Part shown: positions 43,704 to 52,303 of the stretch, piece by piece
How the letters are laid out: the number at the start of each line of letters is the position of its first letter
Numbering within the stretch: position 1 is the first letter of the stretch
NCBI RefSeq assembly: GCF_022865125.1
Contig: NZ_CP094828.1
Span: forward strand, 2,315,219 to 2,379,218
DNA from: Acuticoccus sp. I52.16.1
Lineage (GTDB): Bacteria > Pseudomonadota > Alphaproteobacteria > Rhizobiales > Amorphaceae
DNA: 64,000 nt
Direction: 5' to 3'
Program-made: the position numbers and the translations under genes
Notes under the pieces: model-generated
The model's database searches: none
Told to the model about the DNA's origin: nothing
Seen by the model: the letters and a program-made list of their open reading frames with translations, nothing else

Positions 43704-45773
43704 TCAGCGCAGTGCTTCCTCAAGGGCGATCCGTTTTGACCTCCCCAGTTTTCGCCGCGGGGCCAGAGCCTTGCCCACAAGCGCGGCTCTACGCAGCGCG
43801 GCTGCGTCGATCGCGTTGAACGGTAGCGTCAGTTCACCATACCGCCCGAGCCACCCCTCGACCTCCGCTTCGACATCGGCGACCTCTAGCTCGCCAACCT
43901 GCAAGACGGGCGTAGGCCCAGCTCCGTGACGAAGGACGAACAGCGCGTCCCACAGCCCGCGCTCGCCTTGCGCATGAAGGCCAGCGCCTGCCTCACCGGG
44001 CATTGGAAGGACGCTTGTGATCCGCAAATCCGTGCGGGCTATAGCTTCCGCAAGCGCTTGCCAGGCAGAAGCGTCGGTATGCCGGTAGGAGAACGCCACG
44101 ATCCCGTTGCGCTTGAGCACCCGGGAGATCTCCTCGAAAGCCTGACCAAGACCCTCGGTGTAGCGTTGTACGCTCCCGACACGGGATCTGTTAGCGACGA
44201 GGCTGTTGGCCAGAATATCGTGCTGCTCGCGCGCATCGAGCACTTCTAGACATCTCAGCCAAGGGCCGAAGAAGCTCGCGAGTTCGGAATAGGCGATGTT
44301 GTCGAAGTAGGGAGGATCCGTCATGACAACGTCGATTGATCCGCTCGCAAGAAAGGCAAGATTGCCTGCCGTTCCCATGTGTATCTGGTTCTTTCGCCGA
44401 CGGGACCGGGTTGGCACGTCGACGAAGGACTTCGCTCCCATCGGCTCCTTGGGGCTACGCGCGTAGGCGGCCGCAGCGGTGAGCTTGCGGACCGCATTCG
44501 GAAACGTGCCGCGACCCGCGCGCTCGATCCAAGGATTAAGTTCAACCGGGCGCTGGATGTGCCGGAACGCCCGGAGCGAGAACAGTGGCGTAAGACGCCG
44601 CCAGCCCGCGGCGTAGGACGCCATCATGCAGTTCGTGGTCAGATGGTCGCTGAACGCCATCGCTACGGCGCCGCGCAGGGGCTGGTCGAGAAGCGCGATT
44701 TCCTTGGCAAGCAGACCGAGGTGCAGCAATTGCCTCGCATTAAAGAGGTCACGCCAGCGGCCATAGCCATAGGCGCTCAGCCGCTCGTCAGACCAGCCGG
44801 ATGTGTCGATCCGGTCGTCCGGGATCAGTACATCTCCAGCTAGTTCTGCATCCACCAGCGCTGCCTCAGCACGCTCGTACTGGCTTACGTCCTCGTCAGT
44901 AGCCTTCCGGAACATTCGCTCTGACATAGGAACCATGCGCGTACCAACTCCACGCGCGACTGTCTCCACCGCGAACAGCCGCCAGCGCGGGGCTCCGCCT
45001 CTACGCCCATACTTGATCAGCTGGTCGCAATGCTTGCATTGCGGGCATGTAGCCCGACCCCGCAGGGCGGAACCGCGATCGCAGTCGGTATGGTGTCCGC
45101 AGTTGACACATTCGAAAGACGCAGTGCGCGCCGGTAGCTCGTGAATCGTGCCGCAGGCGGAGCAGAAGGCGTGGCGCGTGGTGCCATGGTCGGCTAGCAC
45201 ATGATTGGGTTGCGCGTCAAAATGGCTCCCGCAGCCGGCGCATTCCACGACTTGCACCCAGAAATGGTGCAGCACCAAGTCGTCGTCTCGGCGGTGAAAC
45301 TCGGCCAGGCGGCTCCCGACCTTCGCCTTCAGCTCGGCGAGGGCCGGACCGAGATCTGGGAGGTCGGCGGCCCCCAACTCCAAGCGGCTTACGGCACAGG
45401 CTACGGGATCCACATCGCAGCCATATGCCGTGGCACCGAGTCGGGACGCCTCGAACACCGACGTGCCACCGCCGACAAACGGATCCAGTACCTTCAGGCC
45501 GGTGAGGTCCGCACTTCCGTAGTATAGCTCGCTGAAATCGGCATCCGGCCCGGACGTAACGCCGATAAGGAGGCTACGAAAGACCGACCCAAGTCTCCGT
45601 GCGAACCATTTATGTGCGGTGTAGATGGGGCGAGGCCGACGCCCCTCGCGAATGGCGAATGTGACGAGCTGTTCGACCGGAAGCCGCCCGGCCTCCAAGA
45701 GGGAATGTCGGTGGACCCGAGCGCCTTTACGCGACATTTTTTCGTTTTGCTGGGGGGCAGTAGGCATCTTCAT
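43704..45773 (-). CDS. DNA methyltransferase with zinc-ribbon insert, partner of the nuclease-helicase
   Basis: A 689-residue protein. The N-terminal stretch REGRRPRPIYTAHKWFARR resembles the DUF1156-type lead-in of defence methylases. The SAM-binding motif is LDPFVGGGTSVFEASRLG (about 96-113) and the catalytic motif MTDPPYFDNIAYSELASF lies far downstream (about 485), the motif order of alpha-type N6-adenine methylases. Between them are four CxxC pairs (CAGC, CSAC, CVNC, CPQC) forming zinc ribbons and perhaps a target-recognition part. ATG 45773 or the third codon, ATG 45767, could be the start. It is encoded immediately upstream of the nuclease-helicase. Confidence 0.88.
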   Translation of the reverse strand: MKMPTAPQQNEKMSRKGARVHRHSLLEAGRLPVEQLVTFAIREGRRPRPIYTAHKWFARRLGSVFRSLLIGVTSGPDADFSELYYGSADLTGLKVLDPFVGGGTSVFEASRLGATAYGCDVDPVACAVSRLELGAADLPDLGPALAELKAKVGSRLAEFHRRDDDLVLHHFWVQVVECAGCGSHFDAQPNHVLADHGTTRHAFCSACGTIHELPARTASFECVNCGHHTDCDRGSALRGRATCPQCKHCDQLIKYGRRGGAPRWRLFAVETVARGVGTRMVPMSERMFRKATDEDVSQYERAEAALVDAELAGDVLIPDDRIDTSGWSDERLSAYGYGRWRDLFNARQLLHLGLLAKEIALLDQPLRGAVAMAFSDHLTTNCMMASYAAGWRRLTPLFSLRAFRHIQRPVELNPWIERAGRGTFPNAVRKLTAAAAYARSPKEPMGAKSFVDVPTRSRRRKNQIHMGTAGNLAFLASGSIDVVMTDPPYFDNIAYSELASFFGPWLRCLEVLDAREQHDILANSLVANRSRVGSVQRYTEGLGQAFEEISRVLKRNGIVAFSYRHTDASAWQALAEAIARTDLRITSVLPMPGEAGAGLHAQGERGLWDALFVLRHGAGPTPVLQVGELEVADVEAEVEGWLGRYGELTLPFNAIDAAALRRAALVGKALAPRRKLGRSKRIALEEALR

Positions 45774-45908
45774 TACTCCTGGACGCTCCCTCTGAAATCC
45801 CCAGTGATAAGAAAGGGATGTAAAGGTGGTGACTTGTTTGCGTCCAGCCTCATTCGTTGACCGCCACTGCTGCGTAACAGCAGCTTTACCAAACCGCCCC
45901 TCAACCAG

Positions 45909-46292
45909 TTAGTCAAAGCGAGCAGCATGCTCTGCCCACGCGAATGGAAGCGGCTCCAGCACCCGCGCCAACGTCACGTCCGGCCCCTGCCGCCCGTCCA
46001 TGATCGCCTCCACGATGTCCGGCGAGAGCAGCGTCAGGCGCAGGACCCGCGTCATGTAGGACGGCGCGATCTTTTCACGCTCGGCCAGTTCGGCGATCGT
46101 TGCGACTTCTCCCGCCCGCATCATGCGCTCCCATCGGAAGGCGCGCGCCAGCGCTTTGACCAGCGCGTTGTCCAGCTCCGGCCGCGATGGTGCACCCTCC
46201 GGCAGCCGAATCTCCTTACGCCCGCCGCGCTTCTTCACCCGAAACGGGACGTGCACCATAACGGTGTCGGGGATCGTCGTCGCGCGCGTCAT
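45909..46292 (-). CDS. Small helix-turn-helix protein associated with serine recombinase
   Basis: A 127-residue protein with a central helix-turn-helix-like segment, TIAELAEREKIAPSYMTRVL followed by RLTLLSPDIVEAIMDGRQGP, reminiscent of KorB-like DNA-binding helices. It overlaps the recombinase gene by four bases. Genes of this type regularly lie next to large serine recombinases and DUF2924 genes in alphaproteobacterial islands, and may help excision or regulation. Function is not established. Confidence 0.8.
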   Translation of the reverse strand: MTRATTIPDTVMVHVPFRVKKRGGRKEIRLPEGAPSRPELDNALVKALARAFRWERMMRAGEVATIAELAEREKIAPSYMTRVLRLTLLSPDIVEAIMDGRQGPDVTLARVLEPLPFAWAEHAARFD

Positions 46293-47599
46293 GCGGCGCG
46301 GTCCATGTCGCCCGCTAGCATCTCGCGCGCGAGCCCGACCAAGCCATCGACGCGCAGCTGGACGTTCAGACCTTCGGTGCCGATGTCGATCCGCTCGACA
46401 AGAAGCGCCACGATGCGCACCTGCTCGGCGGGAAACAGCTCATCCCAAGTCGGGTCCAGCTGGTGCAGAGCGGCATGGACATCTGACTCGGTGATCTCGT
46501 GGTCCTCAAGGCGCGCCACCTTCCACGTGTCCGCCACGATCTCGGGCTGGCGGAACACGGCCCGCAGCTGGTCGATGACGGCAGCTTCAATGTCGCCCGC
46601 AGGCACGCGGCCGACGGGGCACGACCCCGCGCCATGCCGCAGCACCGTCTGGCTCACGTAGTATCGGTAGAGCCGATCGCCCCTGCGGGTATGGGTCGGC
46701 GAGAAGGCGGCGCCGTCCGGTCCGAAGAGCAGCCCCTTCAGCAGTGCTGGAGTTTCTGCGCGCGTTCGTGCAGCGCGCTTGCGCGGGCTCTCCTGAAGGA
46801 TCGTCCGAACCTTCCCCCAAAGCTCTTGATCCACGATCGGCTCGTGCTCGCCCGGGTGGCTCACGCCTTTGTGGACCGTCTCGCCGATGTAGGCTGAGTT
46901 GTTCAGCATCCGGTAAAGATACTTCTTGTCGATCGGGCTACCGCGCTTCGTCGTGATGCCCTCCGTTCGCAGCGCCTTCGCCAGCACCGTCGCCGAACCG
47001 ATCCCGACGAACCGCTCAAAGATCATGCGCACCGCCTTCGCCTCGGAAAGGTTCACGACGAGCTTGCGGTCCTTCACATCGTAGCCGAGCGGCGCCCAAC
47101 CGCCCATCCACATCCCCTTGGCCCGAGAGGCAGCGAACTTGTCCCGAATCCGCTCGGCGGTGACCTCCCGCTCGAACTGTGCAAACGACAGCAGGATGTT
47201 AAGCGTCAGCCGGCCCATCGACGTCGTGGTGTTGAACGACTGGGTGATGGACACGAACGTCACCCCGTTACGATCGAACACCTCCACCAACTTGGCGAAG
47301 TCGGCGAGAGAGCGGGACAGGCGGTCGATCTTGTAGACGACCACGACGTCGACAAGCCCGTCCTCGATGTCGGCGATCAACGCCTGAAGGCCCGGCCGCT
47401 CCAGCGTCCCACCGGAGAACCCGCCGTCGTCGTACTGGCCGCGGAGCAGCACCCAGCCCTCGGACTTCTGGCTCGCGGCATACGCTTCGCACGCCTCCCG
47501 CTGGGCGTGGAGTGAGTTGAACTCCTGCTGGAGGCCTTCCTCGGAGGACTTGCGCGTATAGACCGCACAGCGGCGCTTCGGCTTCGTCGCGTCCTTCAT
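46289..47599 (-). CDS. Large serine recombinase (recombinase family protein)
   Basis: A 436-residue site-specific recombinase. The resolvase domain has the nucleophile serine in YTRKSSEEGL (Ser18), the arginine-containing YKIDRLSRSLADFAKLVE and the SFNTTTSMGRL region with ILLSFAQFERE. A recombinase domain follows (GWAPLGYDV, LYRMLNNSAYIG). Such enzymes integrate or excise islands and phages between short non-identical sites without supercoiling. It is encoded between two characteristic partner genes, overlapping each by four bases. Confidence 0.94.
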   Translation of the reverse strand: MKDATKPKRRCAVYTRKSSEEGLQQEFNSLHAQREACEAYAASQKSEGWVLLRGQYDDGGFSGGTLERPGLQALIADIEDGLVDVVVVYKIDRLSRSLADFAKLVEVFDRNGVTFVSITQSFNTTTSMGRLTLNILLSFAQFEREVTAERIRDKFAASRAKGMWMGGWAPLGYDVKDRKLVVNLSEAKAVRMIFERFVGIGSATVLAKALRTEGITTKRGSPIDKKYLYRMLNNSAYIGETVHKGVSHPGEHEPIVDQELWGKVRTILQESPRKRAARTRAETPALLKGLLFGPDGAAFSPTHTRRGDRLYRYYVSQTVLRHGAGSCPVGRVPAGDIEAAVIDQLRAVFRQPEIVADTWKVARLEDHEITESDVHAALHQLDPTWDELFPAEQVRIVALLVERIDIGTEGLNVQLRVDGLVGLAREMLAGDMDRAA

Positions 47600-48054
47600 G
47601 CCGACCGCCGTTGGTTCTTAAGGCCGAAGAAGACGCGGCCATTCCACCGCGTGCCGGTGATCGCCCGGGCAATCGCCGACAGCGATTTGTACGGCCGCCC
47701 CTGCCACTCGTAGCCGTCGACGAGTACGGTCACGACATGCTCCACGCCCTTCCACTCCCGCAGCAGGCGCGTCCCGGTGATCGGCTTGTCGCTGTGGTCG
47801 GCCCGCTTGCGGCTCTTCGCGCGGTCCCCTCCATCGAGCTCCTCGCCAAGTCGCTCTAAGCGCTTGACCGTCTCCGGCTTCAGGCCGCCATAGGCCAACT
47901 CCTGGATGCGGTACGCCAGCCGGCTCTCGAGGTAGCGGCGATTGAAGGCCGGCGGCTCGCTCTCAAAAAGTTCACGCCACTGTTTCTTCAACTCGGGTGT
48001 CGGCGTCGTCTTCAGCGCGGCAAGGCGGGCCGGGATGCTGTCGGTCTGGTTCAT
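47596..48054 (-). CDS. DUF2924 domain-containing protein
   Basis: A 152-residue basic protein of the DUF2924 family: PELKKQWRELFESEPPAFNR with YLESRLAYRIQELAYGGL at the N terminus, and the second half TRLLREWKGVEHVVTVLVDG then YEWQGRPYKSLSAIARAITG. The C-terminal part resembles small DNA-binding folds that accompany serine recombinases. It is a constant neighbour of these recombinases and probably assists recombination or its control, though no function has been shown that I know of. Confidence 0.9.
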   Translation of the reverse strand: MNQTDSIPARLAALKTTPTPELKKQWRELFESEPPAFNRRYLESRLAYRIQELAYGGLKPETVKRLERLGEELDGGDRAKSRKRADHSDKPITGTRLLREWKGVEHVVTVLVDGYEWQGRPYKSLSAIARAITGTRWNGRVFFGLKNQRRSA

Positions 48055-48254
48055 GCGGTGCTCCGGTCAGGACGGTTCGCATGCACGCTCTCGACGGGCG
48101 AGAAGTGAAGGCCAATTTCTCCTTCATCTGCATGTGCTTGGGCGTCGCGCTGGCGGAGGCGGATGACGCCGCGTGCGAGGATGGCGCACACCTCGCGGCG
48201 GCGCTCGGCGGCAGTCAAGCGATCCGGAGGGAGAGGATTTGGGGCTCGGTACAT
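48051..48254 (-). CDS. Small conserved protein of the recombinase module
   Basis: A 67-residue protein overlapping the DUF2924 gene by four bases. Its N-terminal half, PDRLTAAERRREVCAILARG followed by VIRLR, is the conserved helical part of small proteins that precede DUF2924 and recombinase genes in other islands. The C-terminal half (LHFSPVESVHAN) also fits that group. No function can be assigned, but the operon structure and composition support a real gene. Confidence 0.7.
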   Translation of the reverse strand: MYRAPNPLPPDRLTAAERRREVCAILARGVIRLRQRDAQAHADEGEIGLHFSPVESVHANRPDRSTA

Positions 48255-48530
48255 CAGGCGGCCTCGAATTCGGGGTGCCCACTGCCTCTACGCATCCGTG
48301 CAGGAAAACGTCCCACTCCCGTGGAGGGTGTGGATTGCGGCCAGACGCGGACTCGACTCTTGGTTGCCGTCTTCGGTAGAACACAATCGGAACAATCGAA
48401 TGTGTCCGAGAGAGCCGGTTTGTGGCCGGCCACGTTCTGCAGCGCAAGATTTCGCGCGAGCTGAAGCGGATCGCCGGCGCGGTTCGGATTCTATCCGACC
48501 GAATGAGCCTCCGGACCGAAAGGAGTTCGT

Positions 48531-49769
48531 GTGCCGAATAGAATCAAGAATTTCGTCGATCGCGCCTTCTCGAGGACCGTGGACCTCGAATTGCTCCAGC
48601 GTCTGCTGAGACCGTATCTTGAGCAGATAGATTTCGATTGGGAAGATCTTCCCGGTGATGAAGGCAAGCGGCGCGAAGCGATCTTCGATCTCTTTGCGAA
48701 GGCGGACATGCGGTTTCCGGCCAAACTACAATTTGCCCTATTCAACATCTCCACTCTGTCCACCGACGCCGGTGCCCGGATTATTCAGGAGATCGCCACA
48801 GAGGCTGGCGTCGACATCTTGGCCCGTCATCGCGCCGATGGCAGCGACGCCGATCTGCGCTTCACCCCGCGCTTCATGGCTCTGGTTGCGTGGCTGGACC
48901 ATCGTGCCATTTTCGAGCGCGCGCTCAGCGCTGCCGCTTTTCTCGCCCATTCCACCAAGCTCGAGCGCGATGCGGACCGTGAAGATGTCGATCCGCGGCA
49001 TCACGAAGCCGGTGTGCAAGAAGCTTTCGCTGAGGCGGTTAGACGACACTTCGCCAGTCGCTACAACGGGCACTACTGCGACGTGCGATGGTTCGAAGAA
49101 GAGGATCTGATCCGGGTCCTTATCTTGCACGGCTCCAAGCCGGAGACGAAGAACGTCGATCAGGAGGGCGCCGAGGACACCCTCAAGTTCCGGGAGATCA
49201 TCCAATCCACCATAGAGTACGACCCGCGGCGAGGTTCCGTCTCAGTCGGCTCGAGATCGCCAGCAGACGCCAAGAAGCTGGTCAAGCTGTTCGGAGACTA
49301 CGTTCTCGGTGACGGAGATATATTTGAAGCGTCGGCGAAAGAGCAGCTCTACACGCTCTCGCCGCTGCAAAGGCAAGGCGCCGCTTTCAAGTTCCACTTC
49401 GATGCCGAGGAGGACATCTCCCATGTCGCTTTGCGCGAGGTTCGCGTCGACGAAGCACAAATCACGACGACGGGCCGTCTACGTCGCTCGCCGTGGTTCC
49501 TGACGCTCGGGGATTCGCAGAACGCCCTGAAACGCCTCAAGGACGTTGCCGCCGACCTCGATATAGCCGACCTCCGGATTGTGCACGCTAAGATCGACGT
49601 GACCATCGAAGTGGAGGGCAGCGACATCGTGGTACCGGTGACCATCCGTCCCCCGCGCACCGTCAGTATGCGCGACCACTCGCACGAACGGCTCATTCTC
49701 GAGATGCTGGAAGACAATGGCATTCGCATCCGCCGCAGACTTGGTCAGGTTGCTGCTGCGGCAGAGTGA
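48531..49769 (+). CDS. Protein of unknown function, first gene of a two-gene accessory unit
   Basis: A 412-residue soluble protein with no signal peptide or transmembrane helix. I do not recognise the family. It opens with KNFVDRAFSRTVDLELLQRL and is rich in charged residues. The middle part contains EAVRRHFASRYNGHYCDVRW and FEEEDLIRVLILHGSKPE, which looks like a mixed alpha/beta domain, and the end reads HSHERLILEMLEDNGIRIRR. The following gene begins 53 bases before its end in another frame, so the two products are probably needed together. GGAG sits close before the start codon. Confidence 0.75.
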   Translation: MPNRIKNFVDRAFSRTVDLELLQRLLRPYLEQIDFDWEDLPGDEGKRREAIFDLFAKADMRFPAKLQFALFNISTLSTDAGARIIQEIATEAGVDILARHRADGSDADLRFTPRFMALVAWLDHRAIFERALSAAAFLAHSTKLERDADREDVDPRHHEAGVQEAFAEAVRRHFASRYNGHYCDVRWFEEEDLIRVLILHGSKPETKNVDQEGAEDTLKFREIIQSTIEYDPRRGSVSVGSRSPADAKKLVKLFGDYVLGDGDIFEASAKEQLYTLSPLQRQGAAFKFHFDAEEDISHVALREVRVDEAQITTTGRLRRSPWFLTLGDSQNALKRLKDVAADLDIADLRIVHAKIDVTIEVEGSDIVVPVTIRPPRTVSMRDHSHERLILEMLEDNGIRIRRRLGQVAAAAE

Positions 49770-50712
49770 TCGTCACCCGATCCGTGCCATCGGCGCTACC
49801 GAGCTGGGGTCCTACGACCCAACCATCGTCCGTTCCTTCCGCAACCTGGGGATCCTCATCGAGCGGGAGGATCTGCGTGACGACGGCTTGAACATCTTTC
49901 ACCTCGTCGGCGATGCACTGGTTACCGTCGATGCGGAGACAGGCGAGTGCGAACGCCACGAGGATACGCTCGACGTCAGGACCTTCGATATCGACATCGC
50001 TGCGCTGTGCCGCGCGATCCGTGAGCAGTCTGAGTTGGTCGGACCTGGCCCGACGCTGATGTCCTCGAGGGTCTGGCGGCTCGGCCGACACGACCGCCAT
50101 GGACGCAGTGCGGAGATCTGCTTGGTCAGGCGGCTGCGTGAGGACACCGCGCAGGAAATTGTGGATCACCTGCGCGGGGCCATCGATGGTGAAGTCCCGA
50201 TCGCTCTGATCGGCCTCGGGAGCTCCAACATGCCGACGGCGGTCACCCGCCAACTCGAGGTTCTTCGCATTGCAGTGGCCCGCGCCGAAGATCTCTTGGG
50301 TGACTGCCCGGATCGTCCTTTTGCGCTTGATCTTGATCGCATCCGTGTGCCCACGGCACCGCAATCTAAAACTTCCCGCCTCCAAATCGACCGCATCGGT
50401 CGCCGTGCGCTCTTCGACGGTGTCGAACTCGACGTCGAGCCGCGAGACTTCGACTCGCTCGTCCTGCTTGCCGAGGAAGCCGTAGCTGCCGGAGGCTGGG
50501 TGCCGAGGGAAGGCCTATCGGCCACGCTGCAGGCCAGCACGAGACGGGTGGGCAATCCTGAACAGGCCGACCGTTGCATAAACCGGCTGCGCGATTCCTT
50601 CCGTAAAGACACGCGGCTGAAAGGCGTCCCCAGAAACGGGTTCATCGAGCGAAAGTCCAAGGTTGGCGCTCGCCTCGACCTCGATTCTTCGGAGATCTCG
50701 TTCATCGCGTAG
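49717..50712 (+). CDS. Unknown protein with C-terminal OmpR/PhoB-like winged helix, partner of the preceding gene
   Basis: A 331-residue protein. The first 220 residues match no family I know. The last 100 residues have the layout of an OmpR-type DNA-binding domain: a strand segment GRRALFDGVELDVEPRDFDS, the helix LVLLAEEAVAAGGWVPREGL, a recognition-helix region INRLRDSFRKD and a terminal wing NGFIERKSKVGARLDL. No receiver domain is present, so this is not a standard response regulator. It overlaps the upstream gene by 53 bases. A downstream in-frame TTG is an alternative start. Confidence 0.75.
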   Translation: MAFASAADLVRLLLRQSDRHPIRAIGATELGSYDPTIVRSFRNLGILIEREDLRDDGLNIFHLVGDALVTVDAETGECERHEDTLDVRTFDIDIAALCRAIREQSELVGPGPTLMSSRVWRLGRHDRHGRSAEICLVRRLREDTAQEIVDHLRGAIDGEVPIALIGLGSSNMPTAVTRQLEVLRIAVARAEDLLGDCPDRPFALDLDRIRVPTAPQSKTSRLQIDRIGRRALFDGVELDVEPRDFDSLVLLAEEAVAAGGWVPREGLSATLQASTRRVGNPEQADRCINRLRDSFRKDTRLKGVPRNGFIERKSKVGARLDLDSSEISFIA

Positions 50713-50730
50713 CCTGAAACGCAGCGCCGG

Positions 50731-50752
50731 GAGGTTTTCAGGAGGTTTTCAG
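50731..50752 (+). repeat. Tandem 11-base direct repeat before the phage module
   Basis: GAGGTTTTCAG occurs twice in direct tandem, followed by a third GAG. It lies just after the winged-helix gene stop and before the first phage-type gene, so it could be a binding site or part of a boundary. Short tandem repeats can also arise by chance. Confidence 0.6.
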
Positions 50753-50827
50753 GAGCAGTCCGAGAGGTAAACAATTTCAGCATGTTGGAAGGTCGGGTCG
50801 TGACGGAAACGACCAGGACCGAACGAC

Positions 50828-51424
50828 ATGCAGTACCCGGTTTCCCCCGACGACCTACATACCCTGATCCGCGAAGCGGACGCAGCCGCGCGTCGGCTGC
50901 ACCGCAAGCTGCGACTTCCGGCAGCCGATCTCGATGACCTCCGGCAGGACCTCCTCACCGACCTGATCGCCCGGATGCCGGGGTTTGACCCTGAGCGCGG
51001 CAGCCTCGGCGCGTTCGCCGGCTTGGTGATGCGCAACCGGTCGGTGCGGATCGCGGAGATGGTCGCTCGCCAGCGGCGCCTCGCCGCCGGTGGGCCGATG
51101 TCCCTCGACGCTCCGGCGGTCGACGCTGATCGCGCTTCCCTCGGCGATGAGCTCTCGGAGGCGGATGGGCTCGCCGCCTGGCACGGCCAGCGGATCGACC
51201 ACTTCGATCAGGTCGACGGGCGACTCGACGTCGAACGCGCCATCGCCGGCATTGCCATGCGCGACCGTCCGCTCTGCGCGGCGCTCGCGGACCGGTCCGT
51301 CGATCGCCTGGCGAACGCCGGCTTCGGCGCCCGCACGTCCCTCTACCGCCGGGTCCGTGAGCTCCGGATGACGTTCGCCGCCCATGGCCTGCGGCCGGGG
51401 TGGGACGTTTTCCGAGCCGCGTGA
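50828..51424 (+). CDS. Phage-associated sigma-70-like protein
   Basis: A 198-residue protein whose N-terminal half resembles sigma-70 region 2: LPAADLDDLRQDLLTDLIAR followed by FDPERGSLGAFAGLVMRNRS, the place where core polymerase and -10 DNA are bound. A C-terminal region (TSLYRRVRELRMTFAAHGLR) could be a region-4-like helix-turn-helix. In related prophages it heads the early operon and may direct phage transcription. It is the first gene of a long same-strand run to 60769. Confidence 0.8.
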   Translation: MQYPVSPDDLHTLIREADAAARRLHRKLRLPAADLDDLRQDLLTDLIARMPGFDPERGSLGAFAGLVMRNRSVRIAEMVARQRRLAAGGPMSLDAPAVDADRASLGDELSEADGLAAWHGQRIDHFDQVDGRLDVERAIAGIAMRDRPLCAALADRSVDRLANAGFGARTSLYRRVRELRMTFAAHGLRPGWDVFRAA

Positions 51425-51437
51425 GTAGAGGCTAGTC

Positions 51438-51782
51438 ATGCCCCTCTCAAACATCCTCCACTTCACCCGGCCGGCGGCGCCGCTTAGCGAGATCGAGCTG
51501 TGCGGCTGGATCGGCCAGGCGGCGCCCGGCGCGGCGCTCGAGTACCATCGCGGCTTCCTCGCGCTGGACACGGTTGCGGCCGCTGCGCGGCTGCCGAACG
51601 ACCAGCGCGAAGAGCTGCTGCGCATGTCCCGCCGCGCCATGTGGGCGTCCGAGCAGGGCCTCGTCCACCTCGTGCAGCGCCGGCTCGAGCCGGACTGCTT
51701 CTCCTACCTCGCGATCGCGCGCCCGAAGCTCCGACAGGAGCGCGTGTCCCTATCCCAACTCATCACCCAAGAGGCTGCCTGA
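51438..51782 (+). CDS. Conserved phage hypothetical protein
   Basis: A 114-residue protein found in the early region next to the sigma-like gene. It has a short domain, LALDTVAAAARLPNDQREEL, and a C terminus SYLAIARPKLRQERVSLSQL. No catalytic motif is visible. Its stop overlaps the next gene's ATG by one base. Similar small proteins occur at this position in alphaproteobacterial prophages; the role is unknown. Confidence 0.7.
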   Translation: MPLSNILHFTRPAAPLSEIELCGWIGQAAPGAALEYHRGFLALDTVAAAARLPNDQREELLRMSRRAMWASEQGLVHLVQRRLEPDCFSYLAIARPKLRQERVSLSQLITQEAA

Positions 51783-52303
51783 TGACCGCTGCAAGCACAG
51801 CGTCCGTCCGTGCGGACGCGCACGCCAACCATGTCCGGCTCGAGGGTCTCGACCGGATGCAGATCGGCGACATCGCCGCGCTGCCCGCCGAGGACCTCGC
51901 GCTCCTGCAGGACGAGGCGACGACCGCCTTCGAGGCCGCGAAGCGCACGAAGGAGTGGCTCGAGAGCGCCATCGCGATGCGCTTCGCCGAGCGGGCCAAC
52001 GTCGCCCGCCTCTCCGACGGCAAGGACACCGGCACCGTCCGCTTCGAGGAGGGTCAGGTGACGGTCGTCGCCGATCTCCCGAAGCGCATCGATTGGGACC
52101 AGGACGCGCTCGCCGGGATCGTGGAGCGGATCCGCGAGGCCGGCGATGAGCCCGCCGACTACGTCGAAACAACCTTGAAAGTCCCCGAGCGCCGCTACGG
52201 CGCGTGGCCGCCCGCGATCGCCGAGACCTTCGAGCCTGCCCGCACCGTGCGCACGGGCAAGCAAACCTTCCGCCTTTTCCTGAACACCGAGGTGTCCCGA
52301 TGA
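51782..52303 (+). CDS. Conserved phage hypothetical protein (coiled, DNA-metabolism region)
   Basis: A 173-residue protein. A helical N-terminal part (LALLQDEATTAFEAAKRTKE then WLESAIAMRF) is followed by a beta-rich part with TGTVRFEEGQVTVVADLPKR and a C-terminal strand region (GKQTFRLFLNT). No known domain is recognised. It is translationally coupled to both neighbours and precedes the recombination genes, so a role in replication or recombination is plausible but unproven. Confidence 0.72.
   Translation: MTAASTASVRADAHANHVRLEGLDRMQIGDIAALPAEDLALLQDEATTAFEAAKRTKEWLESAIAMRFAERANVARLSDGKDTGTVRFEEGQVTVVADLPKRIDWDQDALAGIVERIREAGDEPADYVETTLKVPERRYGAWPPAIAETFEPARTVRTGKQTFRLFLNTEVSR

Noticed and set aside
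46289..47599. tRNA-Ser as the proven attachment site of this recombinase
   Set aside because: Serine recombinases often use non-tRNA sites, and no second copy of the tRNA 3' end was found, so the link is only positional.
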